From Phallus indusiatus (lineage: Eukaryota; Basidiomycota; Agaricomycetes; Phallales; Phallaceae), in contig JAQFWX010000012.1 of NCBI GenBank assembly GCA_027605045.1, positions 880,930-944,929 of the forward strand: a stretch of 64,000 nt of DNA, written 5' to 3'. The position numbers and the translations under genes are program-made. This document shows positions 26,601-37,182 of this stretch, piece by piece (the first letter of the stretch is position 1; each line of letters begins with the position of its first letter). The notes below the pieces were generated by a model, which worked only from the letters and a program-made list of their open reading frames with translations, did not search any database and was not told where the DNA came from.

Positions 26601-29154
26601 AGCATGCGAATGGTGACCTGGCTGAGGATGCAATGTGCATGGAAGTTTGTATTTGATTTCGGAAAGATAATAGAAGAAAGCACACCACATCTATATATCT
26701 CGGCACTTCCGCTCGCGCCTCGGAGTTCATTTGTATCGAGAAAGTATCTTGAAAGGTATCCTGGGTTGTTCACGTTCGATGTTGGTGAACCTGTCAGCTC
26801 TTCACGCAAAATTGGATTCATACAAAAAAATTAAAATTATTTGTCGTTCCTGCGCGAGAGGTTTACCTTTTCTCCGAAAGGCGAATGTGCTGCAATCGGG
26901 TTTAGCTTTGGTTTTTACGTATGGAACTATGTAACGGGGGAGAGGGAAGTTTGTCGTCCAACTTACAAAGATCAATTTTTATCGATTTCCAGCATCGTAT
27001 TTTCCCCTGATGGTGAATTGATCTACTGCTGTGTTAAGGAGGATAATATCCTGACATGGAATATGAGGACAAAGGAAACGGAGACAGAGATGTATGAGGA
27101 GATAATCGGTGACAAGTGTCATGATTGTGCCATCTCTTCGGACGGGCGATCTATAGTTTGGCGGACGGGAAAGGAAGTACTCCTAATATTCGATCGGCCA
27201 AGTCGTCGGGTGGTCAAACGCTTCAAAAATGTAGCGGGTCGTTCTCCTCCTGCCATTTCTCCCAACGGGGATTGGATTGCCGTTTATGGATGGGATATTG
27301 GAAGCCCGAGGGTTAATAGGTGGAGTGATACAATATACACATGGAATACTAGAAACCAGACGCAGCACATCATCCCCTGCCATGAGTCATGGGAGCTAGC
27401 ACCCAGTATCAGTAACAGCTACATTGCATTCAGCCCGAACTGGGGTCACGCCCCGATAGAGATCTGGAATCTACGGACAAACACTAAAGTCACCGATATT
27501 CGACATGGGCCGCCCGTCAGAGACGTCCACCTGTCCCCTGATGATCAATATATCATATCTACTCTCCCCGGAATGTACTCGATTTGGATTGTGTCTACAG
27601 GAGAACTAATCAGTCGATCCTATGTAGACCATCTCGATGGCTGTTTTGGGTTTTCACATGATTCCAAAGCAATTGCATTGGACACATCTGACGATACAAA
27701 GTCACTTTACGTTCAACAATGGGATAAATCTATAGAACCGAATCCGCACGACAATGAAATTCGGCATGTGTATGGAATCTGGCAGCGGGGTTCATATCTC
27801 ATTCTTTCGTATAAGACGGATCTCAATGAGGGTTGCCTCCAAATCTCAGATAGTATGGCAACGATCTTTGAAGCCGAACTTCAAGCCAAAGGACCTGTCG
27901 ATGTTTATCGCGACGAGGAAAATGTGTGGGTGGCATACGCCAGCAGCCGCGGACTCTGTCTCTGGTCTGAAAATGAAGGCGAGATTGTTATAGATGGATC
28001 AGGCCATTCAATCATCGCACTGTTGTGGTTGGACAACTATGTTATTTCGGGATGTGAAAGAACGATTTCGATATGGGATAGTCGTACCCGCCAATTGGTT
28101 TATGGTCCAATCGACTTGCCGTATGATCGGTATTCCCTTCTCCGCGTGCGAGGTACCCGCTTTGCTGTGACTCATGGCTTTCATGATGTTGAAGTAAAAG
28201 TCTGGGAATTGGAATCAGGTGACAGAGTGGTGGAAATGTTTACAGTCAAAATGTGGTATGATTATCCGATTGGCGTTTCTAGCAACAAAGACCATCTCGT
28301 ATGCGTGTCAAGCTACCGTATCGGTATATTCGATCTAACGGGAACAAGAGTGCGCTCGATTCCATTTTCACACAGCCTTCCTAAAAGACGACGATCCAGC
28401 AACGGGAAGTATATGGCATGGGTTGATGGCGACGAAATCAAACTCTTCGACGTGGACACCGAAAGCTTGCTCACTGGCCCGTCGTTACGTCGACCACACA
28501 TTGACTTTGACTTCTCCAATGACTCGAAACGTGTTATGATAGCATCTAAGGCAAGCTCTGAAGGGAATACTCGACTTCTAGATGTCGGATTTCTAGATAT
28601 CGGATTTCTAGATATCTGGGATATACAAACCAACAAGATGGTCACCAACACAGTTCATTTTCCGTTACCAAGAGGTAGTGGTATGACGACGAGACCCCTG
28701 GTTTTGAGCAAAAAATACCTAGTATTTCAATCGTGTGGGAATAGTTATGTCTGGGACTTGGATACCTGTGAGATAATGTTTCCTCTGTACGAGAATCCGT
28801 CATTGCTCGCCGCAGATGGTTCCGGTATTGAGGGGTAAGTGTATTATCACTTATATTCAATGCGATTCACTCACAGAGACACTCAGAACACCGGTGTCCA
28901 ACAAGACAGAGACATTAAATTATGCATTAACAGCCTGGAAAAAAGCTTCATTTTCTGCTCTCACCAAGACGGATTACGAGGGATGGGTTAAGGGTTTGCA
29001 GGGTGAGCTTTTGTTTTGGGTTCCGAAAAAGATGAGAGAACGGCTTTGGCTTCCTTGCATGGCGTATATGCCGTATCAAAATTATGCAAAACTCAATTTC
29101 ACAAATTTTGTACACGGTACTAATTGGACACAATGTGGACGCAGAGATGACTGA
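23649..29154 (+). pseudogene. NLR-like STAND gene, propeller broken (copy 2, type B)
   Basis: Exons: 23649-23682, 23737-24072, 24127-24377, 24430-24480, 24543-24739, 24792-24953, 25011-26551, 26603-28834, 28887-29154. The start ATG sits in GCCATGG and opens MATLTGGITIS, the type-B N-terminus without the acidic extension. The C2-like exon is continuous here (VQIVIRYDG, CIIWDESFSLYV). NACHT is intact: GQAGVGKS, VVIVVDALDE, MIVTTRPEQD. Three lesions are visible. A run of ten A (24554-24563) shifts frame in the helical domain. A 2-bp loss near 26630 shifts frame at the start of the propeller exon. An in-frame TAA lies at 26832-26834. The rest of the propeller, from 26841, is open for 665 codons. 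It may be a recent pseudogene, or the poly-A lesion may be a sequencing error; the stop and 2-bp loss are harder to explain that way. Confidence 0.75.
28576..28620 (+). repeat. 15-bp tandem triplication inside the copy 2 propeller
   Basis: Three in-frame units starting TTCTAGATGTCGG, TTCTAGATATCGG and TTCTAGATATCTGG encode FLD(V/I) three times, where copies 1, 3 and 4 have one unit. It adds ten residues to one blade without breaking frame. Confidence 0.85.
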
Positions 29155-29659
29155 GGGTCCAAACCGAACGTACAACAAATGCAATTTGTACGATGACCGT
29201 ATATAATTTGTACTACTGGACAATACATACGATCGAAAAAGAGTGGTAAATACTTTGACATGTCCGTGTCGACTTTCAAGTTGAGAAGCACGTCATAATA
29301 GGTATTATTTCGCGCGCGCTCAGAAATCTAAAAGCAAAACACAAGGACATGAAGATCCAATTACAAGTTTGATGATTTCCAAAATTGGGCCCAACAACCG
29401 GGATGTTCAGAGTCGAATTAGAATCCACTGCCGCCGCGAGCGCACAGGTCTTCAAACGGTTTCAGCTAAGAGCGCCTTACAGAAATACTTGCACAGTGCC
29501 ATTGGGGCTCAACGCCAAGCAGGGAAAAGTGGTATATTGAATAAAGCACGTTGTCAAACCGCCCCAGGCCTTGTATGGGTTGTTCCGGCACTTGCACGCT
29601 GCCCCAGACCCTTTACCCCAGAGCATAGCCCAGCATGGGGCTGCGTAAGATCCCTCAAG
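29155..29659 (+). repeat. Conserved 3' flank of the NLR array (unit 2)
   Basis: Same ordered blocks as after copies 0, 1, 3 and 4, here running straight into repeat R at about 29660 without the NACHT relic and following spacer seen after copies 0 and 3. Confidence 0.7.
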
Positions 29660-32583
29660 ACTAGGTCCAGCACTTGTAAACACTGATAGTCAATTCTCAT
29701 CTCATCACGGGGGTTTCATTGGTTTGCAAATTTGAAATGATTACCGGGGAATGTCAATTCGTGGTGGCTCGTGATCTGACCTCGTTCATTGAGAAAGAAG
29801 TCGGATGGTCACCACGTCCGCGGGAACAATAGAAAAAAAGGCTCTTAGGCTTGAACCTCGAAGTTTGAAACTTGAACGTTGAACATCCGATTTGTAATCT
29901 TGGTAGTGCAAATTTCTTCAAAGGGTATTTATGTCGTAAGCTCTCCGTCCAACAACAACCTTCCACCACTCACACTCACCCATCCCGATGCATCAAATCG
30001 CCTGTCTAACGCCATTTCTCAACAAGATTGATACATTCATACGCGTAGCCACGAAATTTCTAGCGTCCGGCTCCATTCTAAAAGGAGAAAAACGGTCAAT
30101 TAGATCTTATGGGTCCTTTCTTTTCTCTTTAGCACGCAAAGCGCTTACGGATTAAGGTATACGCTCCCGGACAAATGAACCGACCTATGAACGAGCTTCA
30201 CCTGAAACGAGACGAGGCTCCAAGCTTTCGCAAAAAGTAAGTTTCAGCCTATGGGAAGATGATTGAGCTGCAGCTTGAGATGAAAGAGAGGAGATGACCT
30301 CAACAGTGATAAATAACGATATCCCAAACGCCGTGTCCGAACAACGACTAATCACCGTCCTCGCCATCCTACGCATCGTCCGAGATGATGTGAAATCAAC
30401 CCCACCGTGCCGTTTTCTCAATCAAAGTCTTTATGTGAATTGGAACCATGTCGACTAGCCCTTCCTTTGCTCTGCGACAAGCCTGCCATAATAAGATCAA
30501 ACATCATCAAGGGTCTTAGACGTGCCAGTTTATCGCAACCGATCGATGTCTTCATACATATTCAACAATACTATCAGGTTCATGTATCAATATCAACAAT
30601 AAAAAGAAGCCGCGATCACACCCACCTCATTCCTGTACAAATCTTTTGTTCTCGAGAATCAACGTTCACGGTGCACCTAGCCCTGTACCGTCATACGACA
30701 TATTGCAACCATGATTGAATGTGAGAGAAGAACACTCCTTAGACGAAACCATAGAAGACATTCGTCGAGCAAGGAAAAAACAGGAAGTGGACGGGAGGGG
30801 GAAGAAAGGCGGGGGATAGGAGGACAGAAAGAGTATCACATAAGGTTTATCGGGTAGAAATGAATTTGTGTTTTCGAGCACATTCTAAGCTCCAGTTATT
30901 TGTTGCGACCATGACACTTTCAGTTGAAGTTGCTTGAAGATGAGCATAAATAGCGACCGGTCGTATATTTTGTGCTGACGCAAATGCATGCGTAGACAGC
31001 GCGCATCGGATACGGGTACAATATGAATAGATTGGATAGATATCTGCGATCCACCAAATGACATCGGTACTCTTCATGAATAGACGGGAAGAATGTCGTG
31101 TCTTTCGTCGCAAGGTGCATCAGACGGAATTGAAAGCTGTCCACCAATTACGGTCTACAGACTATCCTCGCCCTTGATTAACTTTGCAGTAATGTTAACG
31201 GAAACCTCAAACTTCATGACCTGTTATTTCGCCTCGTTTCCGTTCAGTGTTTGAGGTCTTCGATGTGAGCTTTGCCGTCTTCTTCAGTCCCCGGATGGGC
31301 CATGGCCATCATGTTTGCCCATGCCTGGATGTTGCATCGGCCAAGCTCGAAAGTGACCTCCGACGACAACGAGAACGAGGGCTTCATGCACTTCAAAGGT
31401 GCCGACCTTGACAAGCATGGGTCTGCGTCACTTTATGCGGCGGGCTTTCTACAATTTGCAAGGCTCTGTCGTCAGTGTATCGTAGAGAAGGCCCGCCACC
31501 GGAATATGTCGTAGGACACTGCGCACGGTGATCATGTTATTATGAGTAAGAAATGGTGCTCAACAGCGTTTGGCACACTCTCGACGACGTTAAACAGGCA
31601 ACTGAGAAAGTAAACCCCGCGGTTGTGTTGTAGGTTTCGTTGGCTAGGCTGAATCCGGACCGTGATATCGATGACTAAGATCATTAGTGTTCGCCGCTCA
31701 ATCTCCCCTCGCCAAAAAAAGATTACTGCGCCTGCTATAGCCAAGGCAGAGGTTTGGGTCGCTGTGGAGCGTGTTTGTCCAGTTCGCTTGAAGTCAACGG
31801 TATACTGGGAGGAGAGGAAAGAGAATATATCGTGTGGGACTGCTATGGAGAAAATGAATCCGAACGAAGACACTGAACACGATTTGAGTACTTACTCCAG
31901 TGATAGAGATATGTTGATATGGGCTGATGCTAGTGCTAATCCGGCACCCGCTTAGAAATATTCTACTGCCATTAATTTGTGATAGGAGGATGTGTGCCTG
32001 TGTGTCCTTACAATTCTAATGCTAGCTCGGGCATAATTTTCTCTTGGAAGTCGTGGATTTCTGATTCCGCTGTAGCTTTATCGTAGTCTATCGTGCTCTG
32101 TTATAACGGCACGTGTCTATGTAGGAATAGAAAGCCGAAGTGAGAAGCCAATACCACGCCGAATAAATTGTCAAATTCAAAGTTTGAATTGATGAGCATG
32201 TTTGACGAGGCTTCAGCGAATCCCACAGAATACCTTTTCGTAGGAATAAATTGGAGGGTTGAAAAACAGAGCAATATAATGAAATAACGCACGCACCTTC
32301 TAGCATGTTAGGCAACAAGCCGCTGTCATTTTGCAGCTTTGCATATGGTCGTGAATACACATGAATCCATTTTGACTGCATATTTTAGTCCCATCTGGAT
32401 CAAGGCCTGTTGATATCGAGGTCTAATGCCCGAGGACGCGATGGCCGTAGGGCGGAGTTTGGACGGAGTCAAGCGATGATGTAACCTCAATTTCGTCTCC
32501 ATTGCAGTTCTATCAGCGCCCAGCTTCAGATGGCTGAGGAAGTGTAGGGATGCGTCTTACACCGTATGTTGTTCAACCTTGAT
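29660..32583. repeat. Interspersed repeat R, copy 3
   Basis: Starts with AAGACTAGGTCCAGCA, as R copy 1 does near 2558, and carries the same landmarks (GGTGCACCTAGCCCTGTACC, GTTCGCTTGAAGTCAACGG, GAGGCTTCAGCGAATC). It ends at ACCGTATGTTGTTCAACC, sequence that elsewhere (6870, 36820) lies upstream of the type-A genes. That indicates an internal deletion before the junction with the helicase fragment at about 32584. Confidence 0.6.
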
Positions 32584-33396
32584 ACAGTACATCATTCTTC
32601 CACTTGTGGGCTATTCCAGACCTAGTGGCGGCCCTAATTCAGGCGCTTCACATCCCTCGATAGGTTTCCTCAAAAGCAAGAATCGTACTAATGTTGCATT
32701 GTCGAGGGCTCAACACGGTCTTTATATTATGGGAAATGCTAGAGACTTGGTAGAAAAATCCTCAATGCGGGAAGACGTTATAAACATATTGGATGCCGAA
32801 GGGTACTTGGGAAATGGGTTCCCAATCTTGTCGCTGAACCTGATACCTCTCATTGGGCGCCAGATGGTAAACTACACATTAAAGTTGTGGATTTTTACCC
32901 TCTGAGTTGGTTCATGTATATTTAGGCGGTTGTCTGCGACCTTGTGCGGAACCACTACGTTGTGGGCATGTTTGTCCGTATAAATGCCATTCTGATGATG
33001 ATCGCCATTTTCAAAAGTGCCTCCGACGATGTTCTAAAGGCCACCCTTGTAACAAGTTATGCTCGGGGAAATGTGGAATGTACACGCATCTCGTTGCGAA
33101 TACGTCCCTCTCTTGCAAGTCATGTTACTTCTGCGCCATGGTGAGAATTTCTTCAATATCATGTTGCTGCCAAGACGGCATCTCTGATGCTTCAATTTTA
33201 GTCATATCGTTAACGATTTCATGTGTTCCGAACGTATCGAGAAATCTTATTCGACATGCAAGCACATAAGATCCATCAAGTGTGGTGAAAGCATAGATGT
33301 GTACAGGTGCACCGAACCGTGTAACGTCTATCTCGAGTGCTGCGGACGTAAATGCCAATCCGAATGCGGACAATGTCAAGATATAAATGAACCATA
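32584..33396 (+). pseudogene. Fragment of an NF-X1-type zinc-finger helicase (ZNFX1-like)
   Basis: About 32620-32820 encodes IGFLKSKNR, NVALSRAQHGLYIMGNA and LGNGFPI, the end of a superfamily-1 helicase domain. About 32926-33140, after an AG acceptor, encodes GGCLRPC, LRCGHVCPYKCH, then CSKGHPCNKLC. About 33221-33395 encodes YSTCKHIRSIKCGE, YRCTEPCN and LECCGRKCQSECGQC. These Cys/His patterns are NF-X1-type zinc fingers. Family members are RNA helicases linked to small-RNA silencing in fungi and animals (established for the family, inferred here). The 5' helicase core and the 3' end are absent: the left edge joins array spacer and the right edge joins repeat R near TTGGAACGTGTTTG. A captured or transposed gene piece is the best reading. 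Confidence 0.85.
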
Positions 33397-33852
33397 CACT
33401 TGGAACGTGTTTGTTCAGTTCGCTTGAAGTCAACGGTATACAGGAAGGAAAGAGAAAGGAATGTATCGTACGAGATTGCGATAGAGAAAACAATCTGAGT
33501 AAACAATCTGAACACGCTTCGAGTCTCTAAGCTAGCTTCAAGTTTCAACGACAGAAATGCGTTAGTACGGGCCGCTGCTGGATGACTTGTTCGTCCCGAC
33601 GCGGTCAATCTGGTACTATTCCGGCACTCGCCTAGAGATATTCTGTTGCCATTATAACTTATGATAGTAGAATCTATGTTGAGTTTCAAAAAGGATGTGT
33701 GCTTACAATACCAACGCTAGCTTGGGGTGTAATTCCCTCTTGGAAATCGTGGATTTCTTATTCCGCTGTAGCTTGGTCGTAGTGTGCTTCGAAAGCCGAC
33801 GGTCTGCTACAGTGACACGTATCTAAGAATAGAAAACCGAAGTCAAAAGCCA
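33397..33852. repeat. Fragment of repeat R after the helicase piece
   Basis: Picks up inside R at the GTTCGCTTGAAGTCAACGG block and follows it through the GATATTCTGTTGCCATTA and CGAAAGCCGACGGTCT blocks, up to the transposon at 33862. It continues on the far side of that transposon at 35089. Confidence 0.6.
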
Positions 33853-33861
33853 ACCGGTACC
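33853..33861. repeat. Left 9-bp target-site duplication
   Basis: ACCGGTACC directly before the transposon end; the same nine bases follow its right end at 35080-35088. In repeat R copy 4 the matching site (near 47665) has no insertion. Confidence 0.85.
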
Positions 33862-35079
33862 GGGCCATGAGAATTTGACGCGCGAGTTCACCGCGCAGCC
33901 GCGACATTGGCGCGAAGTGAAAAAAACTTACTGTAGGATAAGCACTTGCTTTGTGGGGTTTGATAGAACATCAGATATAAATGAACAGCAAATTTTATAA
34001 TACTATGGAACTCATTTCAAAGAGTGAAAGCAGTGTTTCAAGCGGAAAAGTCATGTTTAGTCAGGCGCGATAAAGATTCCTAACTTAGTAATTTGCGCGG
34101 TAAAGGCGCGGTAAGGATTCCGGACTTAGTAATTTTCGCGGTAAAGGCGCGCCAAAGATTGTTTAAGGAATCTGTATCGCGCTAAATTGCCATATCAGGA
34201 ACCCTTATCGCGCCGAGTTGCCATGTCAGGAATCTTTACCGCGCCAGATAAAAACATAGCATTTTCTACTCGAAACTCTGCTTTCTCCCTTCGAAATAAG
34301 TTTCACGGTATTATAATTTTGTCACTCCTTCACCTCTGAATTTTTTTTTTCCAATTAGATAAGCACTGTTCCAAGACAAATGCATCTAGGCTAAATGCCG
34401 GCAGCTGTTGTGTGAAGTCTTTAATATGCTTATTCAAGTTATTCCAATAGAACAAAACCTTCATACATATACTGAGACCAATTTCATAATAGATAACTAC
34501 TATAAGGATTAACACTAAGTACCATGAATTCTTAACGTCCATCACCCGGGTCACTGTTGGGACGTCTGACCGCCGATTATTTGTAATGGTTCCGCTATGA
34601 GCAGCGGACTACTATTAACCATAGTACATATTCGTATATATATACAATTGCATGCAGACGATCGTCGCCTGCACAAGTACCTAGTATTATGTAATGTACA
34701 TAGGCGCCGTCACACCAGTAAATACCGCGTAACGGTAAAGGCGCCGGCAGCCTTTCTTACCTGCACTTGCAAATATACAGCTTTATACTGTTTGTTGTGA
34801 GTCCGTAAGAACCGGGCTAATCGTAAACTGTAACGAAACGTTACATTATTCTACCACACAGTCGGAAGTTTGAGCGAATTACTGTTTGATTACTGTTGGA
34901 ATTTTTTTTTTCATCTCTCTATTTTTCATGATCTAATTAAATATTTCTCTATATACAAAACCTTTGTCCGGAAAAGGTATCTAAGCACTCTACCAAGTAA
35001 TAACTCATGGCTTTGTTCATCCGGCGCGGTGATACTTTCGCGGCAGCGCAGCAGGCCGCGCGCCAAATTCTTGTAGCCC
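33862..35079. mobile_element. Non-autonomous DNA transposon, 1218 bp, with terminal inverted repeats
   Basis: The left end reads GGGCCATGAGAATTTGACGC and the right end, on the other strand, reads GGGCTACAAGAATTTGGCGC, so the inverted ends match at 16 of the first 20 positions. Flanking ACCGGTACC duplications give a 9-bp target site. The interior has GC-rich subterminal repeats around GCGCGGTAAAGG in both orientations and a poly-A/T stretch, but no transposase. A minus frame at 34330-34554 (74 codons, including QLPAFSLDAFVLEQC) is the only peptide-like stretch; I do not recognise it. A 9-bp duplication fits Mutator-like elements, but the superfamily is an inference. It sits between repeat R sequence on both sides, so it inserted after R spread. 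Confidence 0.9.
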
Positions 35080-35088
35080 ACCGGTACC
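35080..35088. repeat. Right 9-bp target-site duplication
   Basis: ACCGGTACC immediately after the right inverted end of the transposon, matching 33853-33861. Confidence 0.85.
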
Positions 35089-35107
35089 GCCGCCGCCGAG
35101 TAGATTG

Positions 35108-37182
35108 ACAAATTCGCAGATTTAATTGATGAATATTGAATATTGAATGGTGGACGAGGGCTCAGCGAATCCCACAGAATACCTTTTCGTTAGGAGCAAA
35201 TTGGAGGGTTGACGTTGAGAAACGGAGTAATATAAGGAAATAATGCACGCACCTTCTAGCATGTTGAGTAACAAGCCGGTGCCACTCGCAGCTTTGGGTA
35301 AGGTCGTGAAAATAAATCCATCTTGAATGCGAATCTTAGTCCAGTCTGGGTCGGTGCCTGTGTCTAATACCAGGGATGGAAACACCAACATAAAACAAGC
35401 GTTTGGCTTATACTTCTTCGTTCGTTAACGAGGATACGGTCATAACGCGGTGTTTGGAGTCAAGCCGATGACGTAATCTGCTCAAGGTCAATTTCAAGAT
35501 TCGTCTCTTCACTTCAAGTTCCCAAATCTCACCGATATTGCCGAGACAAATCTTGTTTCATTCTTATCAGAGTTTAGTCCCCTCTATCTTCGTGTTTTTG
35601 TGAATGTGAATTTTTAACAGATGGCAAAGGACTTTGATATCTTGTTCGCATGTCGTTATTTACATTATGATTGCGCTTTCTTTTTACGATAATGATCGAT
35701 GAAAAGCAGACTTGAAAGGAAGGTCATTTGTGAGACCTATCTTTTTTGCGGCCAAATATGCAAGGTACTCTTCCTGTGTTTATAATGTGACGGCTTCTAA
35801 CCATAATTGCTCTGTAGAATCAATCATCATAAAACCCGGTCAAAAACACGCTCGATTTATCCAAATTTCCTCATCATCACGCCTTGCGAATGGATTTTCC
35901 ACCAAGGCATACGAATGCATGACCCTTTACGGAACCGCTAGCGAAAGGCCATTACTTCGCAAACTCTTTTAAAGAGGAACAGCCGTTACGTCACTTAACT
36001 TGTCTATACATGCTATCACTTGACTATTGGAACCGCTGGCGTCAGCGCCGAATGAGTACAAGGATAGTACTAGTATTGGGCTGGTTTATGACATGTATGA
36101 CAACTCGGGAGCATTTTACCTGTGCGGTTCCCTTTTTTCTTTTCTTTTTTTTAATGCTTAACAAAATGTCATTACACAGTAAAGATTTTCATACGATCGA
36201 ATTCTCGGTCGCATCGTATTGGTTTACCGTTGCACGAAGGCTCATTCCCAAAAATCACATCTGCTAGACGAGCCAAATCAAGTAGACCTCACAAGCAACC
36301 TTTATTTTTACACTATCGGCACATTCTCCCAGTTTAGCTCTTCGAAGTTAGTGCAGAAAGCTGACACTCTGCGGCTTTTCGGCTGGTTGGGGGGAATGTT
36401 AGCCGTGTTTGGTTCAGCTGGCGTTAAATACGCTAAACCTGTGTTCAGAAAACATGAAGCAAATGACGTGGGACATTTTAGAAATTGTCTCTCAAAAGAC
36501 GAGAGTGTTGCCTCCGTCATGGAAAGTAGAATGGGCGTTGCTGGATGTCAATTGGTCAATGTTTCTTCGAGTAAACTGAACGAAGCGCGTGCAGACCAAC
36601 TTGCGACACACCTTTCGACACATTTAAACGTGAAATTGCGACTCAGCATGCGATTTCAGCACAGCGTGTTACACAGCCAGAGAGCGATCTCTTTCAATGA
36701 TCATAACAAAACACGCGTTAGCGATGAAATGATTCTTGAAAGCTTGAAGCGCAGTCCCGTCAGCGCCCAAGTTCAGATGGCTCGGGATGTGTAGGGATAC
36801 GAACCTCTTCCAATAATACCGTATGTTGTTCAACCTTGATATTCACCTTGTTCATTCCGCTTACAATTGCCGTGGTTTTCATTCAAGTTCGAAGTAATGT
36901 TTTTTGGTGACTCCGTCGTCGATGATTAGTGGCAACTAGAATCTATCCCCTTCAGCGCTATTAGCATAGCAATCATCTATTGGCTGTGTGACTTGATCAA
37001 CAAAAATCAGACTAATGAAAACGAGCAAGAAACATGAACATGATATAAGATTCACACCCTCTTTCCCCCCATTCCATACGTGAATCTGCAAATACTGTGG
37101 ATTATAGTAAGTGTCCTGTGGCGTATGGCGTATACTTTCACTACGAGTTCTGATCTTCTAAGTCGATAGACCCGAAGACCTG
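35108..37182. other. Upstream region of copy 3, no recognised gene
   Basis: Duplicate of 5.1-7.25 kb. The + frame 36219-36794 (191 codons) is long only because an indel joins frames that are separate in the left copy, so it is not called. Presumably contains the promoter of copy 3. Confidence 0.4.

Noticed and set aside
26552..26602. Possibility that an alternative acceptor rescues the copy 2 propeller frame
   Set aside because: All AG sites between the donor at 26552 and 26627 were tried by hand; none puts the propeller in frame, and the TAA at 26832 would remain.
32579..32905. Treating the helicase-like frame as a complete small gene
   Set aside because: It starts mid-domain, its 3' end reads into an intron, and both edges join array repeats, so it is a fragment.
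36219..36794. Plus-strand frame of 191 codons upstream of copy 3
   Set aside because: In the near-identical left duplicate (6.25-6.85 kb) small indels split it into different frames, so it is not under coding constraint.
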